DNA of 64,000 nt from an uncultured bacterium (GTDB taxonomy: Bacteria > Actinomycetota > Coriobacteriia > Coriobacteriales > Coriobacteriaceae), in assembly GCA_905215065.1 (NCBI GenBank), contig CAJMOF010000003.1, positions 62,001 to 126,000 of the forward strand, in the 5' to 3' direction. Below the pieces are notes generated by a model. The model ran no database searches and was not told where the DNA came from. It saw nothing but the letters and a program-made list of their open reading frames with translations. The position numbers and the translations under genes were made by a program. Below are positions 1 to 6,403 of the stretch, piece after piece. The stretch's first letter is position 1. Every line of letters starts with the position of its first letter.

Positions 1-629
1 ATACGCCCCAGATGATATTGCTGGGCGCGACGAAGGAACGAGACCGTCTTGTGGTTCAGCAACGTCGAGACGTTGTTGGGAAGTCCCGCCATGAGTAGAG
101 CGACGCGTTTCCCATCGGTCACAAAGTGCTGATACGTGGCTGCGAGCTGGATCATCTCGTCGAGCGTCGGGTCGACCTCATCAACCGTGACGAGTAGACC
201 GGTGCCCGTTTCGTTGAGCTGGTCGATGATGTCGCTCATGCGATAACGCCAAGTCGAGGCATCGTGAACGCGATTGACCTCGATACTGCCGAGCGGCGCG
301 ATTCCGAGACCGGTGACTTCGAAGTTGTTAGACGGGTTGATGAGATGGCCTGCAGCACGTTTCGCCCCGAGCTCGATTTCCTCAAGCATTCCCGAGAGCG
401 CGGTCGTCTTTACCGCTATCCAGCCGTGGGATTCCGCCCTTGTTGCGAGCGACGACATGAGAGCGGTTTTACCGGTTCCACGCGCGCCTGAGAAGATCGA
501 GGTCAATTCCGGGCGTCTACGCTGGCTCAAGAAGGCACGGTCCAAATCCCGAATAATCTGTTGTCTGCCGGCGAGATGGGCAGGAACCTCACCAAAACTG
601 GGGGTAAACGGGTTCTCGAGATATTCCAC
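1..629 (-). CDS. AAA family ATP-binding protein, C-terminus outside the window
   Basis: The reading frame opens at a GTG preceded by AAAGGAG and runs off the left edge, so 209 codons are visible. Residues 48-55 (GARGTGKT) form a Walker A P-loop, and a Walker B-like stretch (LLVTVDEVD) follows about 90 residues later. A GLP sequence follows as in sensor-1 regions of STAND/AAA ATPases. The opening (NPFTPSFGEVP, then a GRQQII segment) matches the actinobacterial AAA ATPases that start with a short region naming the regulated partner. Function is not identifiable: members occur alone, as possible regulators or toxin-antitoxin-like elements. No partner gene is visible on this side. ATP binding is well supported; anything more specific is not. 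Confidence 0.8.
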   Translation of the reverse strand, partial: MEYLENPFTPSFGEVPAHLAGRQQIIRDLDRAFLSQRRRPELTSIFSGARGTGKTALMSSLATRAESHGWIAVKTTALSGMLEEIELGAKRAAGHLINPSNNFEVTGLGIAPLGSIEVNRVHDASTWRYRMSDIIDQLNETGTGLLVTVDEVDPTLDEMIQLAATYQHFVTDGKRVALLMAGLPNNVSTLLNHKTVSFLRRAQQYHLGR

Positions 630-715
630 AAGGCTCTCCTTTCACATCGCCGTTTAACTCCATTTTATTCTAGTTAATTCTAATTAAAAGCGACGGCTCG
701 TTATTTGGTGCATCA

Positions 716-746
716 ATGTGACAAAGGGACAGTCCCTTTGTCACAT
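716..746. repeat. Palindromic repeat overlapping the trmL stop
   Basis: Two 14-base arms (ATGTGACAAAGGGA and its complement) are separated by three bases. The right arm covers the last two codons and the stop of trmL. It could act as a terminator stem, although no T-run follows on the trmL strand. The GGGACAG core resembles other repeats in this window. Confidence 0.7.
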
Positions 747-1340
747 GCCGGGGAAGCCTGTCTGGCGGAGGGCCTCGTAGAGGACGATGGCGGCGCTGTT
801 GGAGAGGTTGAGTGCACTGATGCGATAGTCGTTCGGGTCGACAAAGTTGCCGCAGATATCCTGCTGAAGGATGGCCTCGTGGCTGTCCTCGGTATGTCCG
901 AGCGACTCTTCGTGGGCTCCCCAGGCCTCGGCATTATCGAGTGAGTCGCAATCGCGCAGCATAGGAATGCGCTCGCAGCGCTCAGGCGCCGCTGCGAGCA
1001 GCTCTTCGGGAATCCCCGAGCTCTCGCTGCCAAAGACCAGATAGTCACCGTCGCGGTAGGTGCTTTGCGCATAGGTGCGGCGTGCCTTTTTGGTCAGCAG
1101 ATGCAGGCACTCGTCGGCGGGGGAGAGGCCGTTGCGCGCAAGAAAATCCTCCCAGCCGGCATAGGTCGTCACGTCCAAGTTTTGCCAGTAGCCCAGGCCG
1201 GCGCGACGCACCGTCTTGTCGTCGAGCGAAAAGCCCAGTGGCTCCACCAGATGCAGGCGGGCGCCGGTAACCACGCAGGTGCGGCCGATATTGCCCGTAT
1301 TGGCCGGAATCTCGGGCGCATACAGCACGATATTGAACAT
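741..1340 (-). CDS. trmL: tRNA (cytidine/uridine-34-2'-O)-methyltransferase TrmL
   Basis: SPOUT-class methyltransferase of 199 residues, predicted to 2'-O-methylate the wobble base of leucine tRNAs using S-adenosylmethionine. The N-terminus is typical of the family (FNIVLYAPEIPANTGNIGR), followed by a DDK.RRAGL.YW segment, the glycine-rich FGSESSGIP motif and the knot sequence ALNLSNSAAIVLYEA. The start is the ATG behind AAGGAG; an upstream in-frame ATG lies inside a repeat and lacks a site. About 40 extra residues are inserted between the RIPM strand and the LNLSN motif, so the protein is longer than the usual 155-165 residues. The frame is open through the insert. Flanked by two different inverted repeats. 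Family assignment is firm. Confidence 0.9.
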   Translation of the reverse strand: MFNIVLYAPEIPANTGNIGRTCVVTGARLHLVEPLGFSLDDKTVRRAGLGYWQNLDVTTYAGWEDFLARNGLSPADECLHLLTKKARRTYAQSTYRDGDYLVFGSESSGIPEELLAAAPERCERIPMLRDCDSLDNAEAWGAHEESLGHTEDSHEAILQQDICGNFVDPNDYRISALNLSNSAAIVLYEALRQTGFPGM

Positions 1341-1364
1341 GAATCTCCTTGGCTCAGAATGAAA

Positions 1365-1401
1365 AACCACCACGAAGGGGACAGGCACCTTCGTGGTGGT
1401 T
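1365..1401. repeat. Inverted repeat of the CCACCAC/GGCACC family
   Basis: Arms of 14 bases (AACCACCACGAAGG and complement) surround GGACAGGCA. A degenerate relative lies at 42587-42624, where the same order of CCACCAC arm, CAGGCACC centre and GTGGTT arm is seen. It sits in the gap between trmL and the COG0523 gene. Confidence 0.7.
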
Positions 1402-1440
1402 AGGCGGTTACGTGGGCGGAAAACGCTCGCTTCGATAACC

Positions 1441-2571
1441 CTAGGCGCGGTGCCAGTCGGTCAGGCAGGCATCGAGGGCGGCGATGAGCGCGTCCTTGTC
1501 CATGTGACGGCCGATGATGCACAGGCTCGTCATGCGGTCGCCCGTCTCGTCGTCCCAAATCTGCATGATCTCGGGGTTCTCGTCGATAATCTTCTGCTTT
1601 TCGCCCTCAGGCGCAGAATCGACAAACAGACCGTTCTCCATCAGGCGCATCTGGTGGCCAGCCTGCTCGAACATGTAGCACATGTCCGGATCGCCGGTCT
1701 GCCACAGCGGACCCTTGACGCGGATGACCTCGTCGGGCCACTCCTGCTCAACAAAATCGGTGAACTTCTGCAGGTCAAACGGCTTGCGGCGCGAGTACAC
1801 AAAGGTCTCGATGTCGTACTCGAGCACCTCGGGGTCGTCGTGCTCCTCGGGATGCTCCATGGCCTCGATCCAGGCGGCGGAGTTGTAGGCGCGCATAAAG
1901 TCGAAGCGGTCGGTATCGAGCAGCTCCTCCATGGGGACCTCGCCGTTTTGAGCCTCGACAATCACGGCGTCCTTCTGAAGGCTGCGCACGATGGCCTTGA
2001 GCTCGGCGATCTGCTCGGGCGTCACGGTATCGGTCTTGTTGAGGATTAGCGTGGAGCAGAACTCGATCTGCTGGATGAGCAGGCTTTCGATGTCGTCCTC
2101 GTCGATATCCTCGGCCAGCAGGTCGCGACCGCCGTTGAACTCGTCGTACATGCGGGCGCAGTCGACCACGGCCACGATGTTGTCGAGCGCGAGCTTGGGC
2201 TCGCCGCCCACCTTGGCCTCGTCGCAGAAGCTCGAGATAGTGTAGGCGATGGGGATAGGCTCGCAAATACCCGAGGCCTCGATGATGATGTAATCGAAGT
2301 CGCCCGAATCGGCGATGCCCTGCAGCTGGTTGGCAAGGTCGTCCGAAAGCGTGCAGCAGATGCAGCCGTTGGTGAGCGGGATGAGGTCGTCGGTCTCGGA
2401 AAGGCCACCGTCGGCGATGAGGCTGGCGTCGACGTTGATCTCGCCGATATCGTTGACGATCACGGCGGCGCGGATACCGCCGTCGTTAGCAAGGATGTGG
2501 TTGAGCAGCGTGGTCTTACCGGCACCGAGGTATCCGGTAAGCATGATAATCTTCACGGGTTTGTTGGGCAT
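1441..2571 (-). CDS. COG0523 (CobW/P47K) family GTP-binding metallochaperone
   Basis: G3E-family GTPase of 376 residues. The P-loop GYLGAGKT is at residues 13-20, the metal-binding CxCC motif (GCICC) at 69-73, and a SKxD-type guanine motif is represented by LNKTD. The C-terminal third is the CobW C-terminal domain. The start is the ATG directly behind AAAGGAGGGCAC; an ATG 7 codons upstream lies before that site and is not used. Family members insert zinc, cobalt or nickel into client proteins; ZNG1/YeiR-type members deliver zinc. No Zur-type operator or cobalamin gene is seen nearby, so the metal and client are unknown. The gene stands alone, facing away from the downstream inverted repeat. 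Confidence 0.88.
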   Translation of the reverse strand: MPNKPVKIIMLTGYLGAGKTTLLNHILANDGGIRAAVIVNDIGEINVDASLIADGGLSETDDLIPLTNGCICCTLSDDLANQLQGIADSGDFDYIIIEASGICEPIPIAYTISSFCDEAKVGGEPKLALDNIVAVVDCARMYDEFNGGRDLLAEDIDEDDIESLLIQQIEFCSTLILNKTDTVTPEQIAELKAIVRSLQKDAVIVEAQNGEVPMEELLDTDRFDFMRAYNSAAWIEAMEHPEEHDDPEVLEYDIETFVYSRRKPFDLQKFTDFVEQEWPDEVIRVKGPLWQTGDPDMCYMFEQAGHQMRLMENGLFVDSAPEGEKQKIIDENPEIMQIWDDETGDRMTSLCIIGRHMDKDALIAALDACLTDWHRA

Positions 2572-2657
2572 GTGCCCTCCTTTGTTAGACATGGCTTACA
2601 GTTGAATCATATGCCAAACGCCTGCTCTTATACCCACGCGCCGGCAAATAACACAGG

Positions 2658-2999
2658 CTACTCCCAGGCTCCCCATACATCGGGGCAATAACCGACGGTG
2701 GCCTTTTTGCCGTTGCGCACGATGGGTTCGGCCAAGACCTGCTGGTTTTCGAGCAGCTTGTCGAAGCGCTGGCTAGGGGTGAGGTGCTGGATGAGCGCGA
2801 GCGTCTCCTCGTCCTTAGCCTTGGGGTTGAGCAACTTGTCGATACCGCCGACCGCCTGCATCACGCTCGTGAGCTCGCCCTTGCTCATCTCCTTTTCCTT
2901 AAGGTCGATAAACTGCACCTTAATGCGGCGCTCCTTAAAATAGCGCTGGGCCTTCTTGGTATCGAAGGACTTTTTGGTGCCGAAGATTTGCACGTTCAT
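2658..2999 (-). CDS. ArsC/Spx-family protein
   Basis: A 113-residue thioredoxin-fold protein of the ArsC/Spx/YffB family, with the characteristic N-terminal opening (QIFGTKKSFDTKKAQRYFKER) and the central IKVQFIDLKEKEMSKGEL segment. The usual Cys in the first motif (GTxxCxxC) is replaced: the sequence reads GTKKSFDTKK, so neither a redox CxxC nor a single arsenate-reductase Cys is present at that position. The only Cys near the C-terminus is in VGYCPD. A role as thiol arsenate reductase is therefore unlikely; an Spx/YffB-like role is possible but unproved. The start is an ATG with only a weak GGCGGAA site. An inverted repeat lies immediately upstream. Confidence 0.75.
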   Translation of the reverse strand: MNVQIFGTKKSFDTKKAQRYFKERRIKVQFIDLKEKEMSKGELTSVMQAVGGIDKLLNPKAKDEETLALIQHLTPSQRFDKLLENQQVLAEPIVRNGKKATVGYCPDVWGAWE

Positions 3000-3008
3000 G
3001 TATTTGTT

Positions 3009-3144
3009 CCGCCGTTCTAACGAACGGCGGTCACATCGACGCTGCAAAGCCATCTGATGGGCAATCTGCCTTTCAATCGTCGGGCGCGGGCAAAAGCCCA
3101 GCGCCCTCCTCTTTCAAGGCACCTTGCCTCATCAGCTGGCTTTT
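3009..3144 (+). repeat. Composite inverted-repeat element (GCCGTTC palindrome plus nested stems)
   Basis: A palindrome with arms CCGCCGTTC/GAACGGCGG around TAAC is followed by TCGACGCTGC, then an imperfect outer stem (3046-3064 with 3124-3144) that encloses an inner hairpin (3082-3106, GGGCGCGGGC, loop AAAA). The same order of parts, with the same palindrome core and the same TCGACGCTGC box, recurs at 32733-32870 with different stem sequences. It sits between two minus-strand genes. Confidence 0.6.
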
Positions 3145-3184
3145 CGCTGACATTGATAGAGCATCGAGGTGACCACCGCTGGAC

Positions 3185-3808
3185 TTATCGAATAAAGTTG
3201 GTGCGCGCGCGATCTGCCTCGGGCGCATTGATGCCGGCGGCCTTGCCTGCCTCGATACAGCGCAGGAGCCAGGCCATGTTTTTGCCGATGTTTCGCATGG
3301 TGGCAAGGCCCTCGGCGTCCTGGGCGGCCTCGCCCGGCATGGCACCAAAGACGTTGTTCCAGTAGGTGGATGCTACCACGGGCATCTGGTTGATGGTGAA
3401 GTACTTGTTGAGCACGTCGAACGTGGTCGACGTGCCGCCGCGGCGGGCAACGGCGACGGCGGCGCCCGGCTTGTGCGCAAAGGCCTTGCTGCCGGCGTAG
3501 AATGCGCGGTCGAGTGCCGAGAGGATGCGTCCGCTGGGATGTGCGTAGTAGACGGGCGAGCCAAAGACAAAGCCGTCTGCCTGCTCGGCAGCGGCAATCA
3601 GCTCGTTGACCACATCGTCGTCAAAGGTGCAACGGCAATCGAGCTTGCCGCACTGGCCGCAACCAATGCAATCGCGAATGGGCTTGGCGCCCAGCTGAAA
3701 CATCTCGGCCTCGATGCCTTCGGCGTTAAGCTGCTCGGCGACCTCGGCGAGTGCGCGGGCCGTGTTGCCGTTTGCCTTGGGGCTGCCATTGACCAAAAGA
3801 ACCTTCAT
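3185..3808 (-). CDS. Flavodoxin-fold NAD(P)H-dependent FMN reductase
   Basis: A 207-residue protein of the iron-sulfur flavoprotein/NADPH-dependent FMN reductase family. The N-terminal FMN phosphate loop is LLVNGSPKANGNT. A cysteine-rich segment CIGCGQCGKLDCRC follows around residues 49-62 and may bind an iron-sulfur cluster, as in iron-sulfur flavoproteins. The flavin isoalloxazine loop GSPVYYAHPSG comes next. The start is the ATG behind AGGGAG; an upstream extension to about 4250 is non-coding in character. Substrate not identifiable: quinones, nitro compounds or azo dyes are known for relatives. Neighbouring genes give no clue. Confidence 0.85.
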   Translation of the reverse strand: MKVLLVNGSPKANGNTARALAEVAEQLNAEGIEAEMFQLGAKPIRDCIGCGQCGKLDCRCTFDDDVVNELIAAAEQADGFVFGSPVYYAHPSGRILSALDRAFYAGSKAFAHKPGAAVAVARRGGTSTTFDVLNKYFTINQMPVVASTYWNNVFGAMPGEAAQDAEGLATMRNIGKNMAWLLRCIEAGKAAGINAPEADRARTNFIR

Positions 3809-3880
3809 CACAAACTCCCTCTGCTGTCGGTGACTTCTGCAGAGGATTATCGCACGAGCGGGCAGATGGCGTGGGGCACG

Positions 3881-4060
3881 ATGCCGGCCCCGAGGGCCCA
3901 CGGCAGGCACGCTTACCAGGTACGAGCGGGATACGGTCCAGAGGATGTTGGAGTGCGGGGCCTCGTGCGAGCAGATTGTAAGGGGTCTGGGCGGGTCGCC
4001 CTCGATGGCGAGCTTTGAGGCCTTGGAAGGCGGGCTGCTGCGGCGGCTATGGTTTATACT
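3881..4060 (+). pseudogene. Possible remnant of an IS30-like transposase N-terminus
   Basis: A frame on the plus strand reads TRYERDTVQRMLECGAS followed by CEQIVRGLGGSPSMASFE, which resembles the helix-turn-helix of IS30-family transposases (…LTxxERxxIxxLLxxGxSxxxIAxxLGRSPSTISRE). A preceding GRH-like stretch lies in another frame, suggesting a frameshift. No catalytic DDE region follows and there is no start. This falls in the 330-base gap 3809-4142, in which nothing else is recognisable. The match is short and the call is tentative. Confidence 0.3.
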
Positions 4061-4142
4061 AAGGCGGTTGCTATCGAGTAATTCATACTTGGTTTGATTC
4101 GATTGTGAATGCGTAACTAGGATGGAAAGCAAAGGAAACTCT

Positions 4143-4463
4143 ATGGAAACAGAGGATGCTGTTTGCTTGATGACTTCGATTGCCTTGATTGTCCTTTCAA
4201 TCCAATACCGAAGAGGAAGATGGCTCTGCTCAATTGCTGGATATGATGTCACAAAAAGGGAGAGCGAGATTGATATACGCCCTTACGCAAAGCTGATTTC
4301 TTCTGTGACGTTATGGATGGGGCTGCTGTTTTTCTTGTGGGCGGTAGAGGGCTGGGTACGCGATTGGAATACCAGCGTTTTTGAAGTTTTGGTTCTACTT
4401 CTGTTCAGCTTGGCCTCTTTGTCGTTCGTGCGGCTCGTTAGGTTTGTGTTTATGAGGCGATAG
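4143..4463 (+). CDS. Small membrane protein, DUF3784-like
   Basis: A 106-residue protein with a hydrophobic N-terminal helix (residues 5-20), a WLCSIAGYDVTKRESEID stretch and two further hydrophobic segments (around 55-70 and 80-98), ending in basic residues. The order of helix, IAGYD/N, charged segment and two helices resembles the DUF3784 family, whose signature is IAGYNTM. The start ATG follows AAAGGAAACTCT; the ATG 21 bases upstream has a poorer site. Its AT content is higher than that of its neighbours, suggesting recent arrival. Function unknown. A short hairpin just after the stop (4464-4479) could be its terminator. Confidence 0.65.
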   Translation: METEDAVCLMTSIALIVLSIQYRRGRWLCSIAGYDVTKRESEIDIRPYAKLISSVTLWMGLLFFLWAVEGWVRDWNTSVFEVLVLLLFSLASLSFVRLVRFVFMRR

Positions 4464-4747
4464 CCAGCGGAAGTGGCTGGACGACAAAATGGACCAATGC
4501 AGCCAATTGTCAATAGAATTTGATAGGCTTGGCTTAACAGATTTACTCGAGGGCATATCCGTGGCGGGGGATAGGTTCTATCTTGTTGAGCACTTATTTG
4601 CATCAGGCAAAGTAAACCAAGAGTATCGAAACGGTGCCCCCGGGCCCCGGGAGGGACTGAGGGGACGTTCGGCTAACTGCGGGTACGACCTATTTGCCCA
4701 ATGTGTTCGGTTGAGATCGGAAATTAACCATCATGCGCCCCATAACG
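4464..4747. other. Intergenic stretch with no recognised gene
   Basis: This 284-base gap is AT-rich compared with its surroundings. A short open frame (4489-4788, plus) has no ribosome site and no recognisable similarity. A GGGCCCCGGG-type palindrome lies near 4638. Together with the preceding small gene it may be horizontally acquired DNA. Confidence 0.4.
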
Positions 4748-6277
4748 CTAGTCCAGCTTGGTGCCCGGTACCTGCGGCGCCTCTTTAATCAGCGCATTAA
4801 GTTCGTTCAAAATGGAAACGGGCTGTCGGTCGACGGCGTCCAGATGAAGCGTCGCCACGCGAAGGGGCGGCTGATATTCAAATGAGCCAAGGAGCACGGG
4901 CGATCCCAAGAACCGTTCGATTTCGTCTGCAACCGCGTCGGTCTCTTCGGGATCAAAGTCGTCGAAGAGCGCCACGAACATCGGTCCGGTCGAGCGGAAC
5001 AGACGACCCTTGCCGCGCGAGCAATCCATGAGGCAGGCGGCGCTTTCTGCCAAAACGCGGTCGCCTGCATCAAAGCCAAAGCGGGCATTGACCTGTGCGA
5101 TTTCGTCGATTTTAATGGCGATCAAGCCCGCGTTTCGTGCCACGCGACGCATCTCGCCAATGGCGTTGACCAGGGCGTGGATATCGCCCAGACCGGTCAC
5201 GGAATCGGTCGTATCTGCCAAGCTTCGGTTGGTGACAATGCCCACATACATGTTGGGCTCGGTATCGGTGCCGTCCAGGCGGTAACCCGTGCAGTCGCAA
5301 AGCGCGTATTTTCCGGCGGTATTCATGACGCGATACTGCATGCAGTGGAAGTGCCACGTGCCGTTTACCACCATATCGAGCTCGGCACGTACGTTGTCGC
5401 GGTCCTCGGGGTGAACACGGGCAAGCCATATATCGAGCGAGTTGTAGGGATGCTGGGAGGGTAGGTCAAAATCGCGCACGGCATTAACCGACCATTGCGA
5501 TTCGCCGGTGTCGAGGTTAATGATGAACGGATAGCGTGTCTCGGAGCTCATGGAGATCGCTTGAAACACTCGGTCGTTGCAGGGGGGTTGTTCGGTGATC
5601 GGGCGTTGCAGCGCATCGCCTTCTTCCGGTTGTTGCACACGGTACATGAGCTTGTAGCGATACATTTTGCGGTCGGCGTCCTTTGTCATCTGGCGACGCG
5701 TATCGCCTGCAAGCGGGTCGACGCGCGAGCAGCCAAAGCTAAAGCTGGCGATCATGGGCGCCTTGCCGTCCGATGTTGCCTCGATAAGATTGGCACGCGT
5801 CCACTCCAGGCGCTGCTCGAGCTCGGCTTCGTTTGTCGTGGGGGATATAAGTACAAATTCGTCTCCACCGATACGGAACAGCAACTCATCGTGCTCCATT
5901 GTCTCGGTGAGTGCGCGGCAGATGCTCAGAATGTAGCGATTGCCCTCGGCGTGGCCAAACTTATCGTTGCAATGCTTGAGGCGATCGATGTCAATATAGG
6001 CACAGGTGAAGGGGGTGCCTTTGCGCCAGAGCTGATCGACATGGCGGTCGAGTCCGCCACGGTTGCCAAGATTGGTGAGCGAGTCGATATAGGCGCCGTG
6101 CTCAAGCAACTCACGTTCTTGTTGCAGGATGGCGAGCGTTTTCTGCAGTTGCTCACCGATGGCACGCAGCTCCGGGGGCAGCGCGGCAACATCGAGCTCG
6201 GTGGTTGAGGCCCCGTTCGCAAGTCGCTGAAGATGAGCGATGATTGATTGCTCGCCCAGGCGATACGACTCGTTCAT
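4748..6277 (-). CDS. GGDEF-PAS-GGDEF-like diguanylate cyclase
   Basis: A 509-residue cytoplasmic protein with no membrane segment. A coiled N-terminus (about 1-60) leads into a complete GGDEF domain (about 62-220, signature IGGDEF at 136-141, preceded by DSLTNLGNRGG and a YIDIDRLKHCND metal-binding segment). A PAS-like sensor region follows (HPEDRDNVRAELD … YRVMNTAGKY), then a second GGDEF-fold region where the signature is degenerate (MFVALFDDF). The first domain should make c-di-GMP; the second looks non-catalytic and may bind nucleotide or dimerise. The start ATG sits behind AGGAGG. It shares architecture with the next gene upstream (6404-9121), pointing to duplication. The signal sensed by the PAS region is unknown. 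Confidence 0.88.
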   Translation of the reverse strand: MNESYRLGEQSIIAHLQRLANGASTTELDVAALPPELRAIGEQLQKTLAILQQERELLEHGAYIDSLTNLGNRGGLDRHVDQLWRKGTPFTCAYIDIDRLKHCNDKFGHAEGNRYILSICRALTETMEHDELLFRIGGDEFVLISPTTNEAELEQRLEWTRANLIEATSDGKAPMIASFSFGCSRVDPLAGDTRRQMTKDADRKMYRYKLMYRVQQPEEGDALQRPITEQPPCNDRVFQAISMSSETRYPFIINLDTGESQWSVNAVRDFDLPSQHPYNSLDIWLARVHPEDRDNVRAELDMVVNGTWHFHCMQYRVMNTAGKYALCDCTGYRLDGTDTEPNMYVGIVTNRSLADTTDSVTGLGDIHALVNAIGEMRRVARNAGLIAIKIDEIAQVNARFGFDAGDRVLAESAACLMDCSRGKGRLFRSTGPMFVALFDDFDPEETDAVADEIERFLGSPVLLGSFEYQPPLRVATLHLDAVDRQPVSILNELNALIKEAPQVPGTKLD

Positions 6278-6403
6278 GATGGATTGCCTCCTTGGATGGA
6301 ACAATGGTTTGTATCTTACTCCCAATTCGGTTTAGATTGGAGTATTAGTTAGCTCATGGGAACAAACGCTCCCCTCGACGGTGGCGTTTTGCGTGCGAGC
6401 GTA

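Noticed and set aside
2658..2999. Arsenate reductase
   Set aside because: The N-terminal catalytic Cys of ArsC is absent (GTKKSFDTKK).
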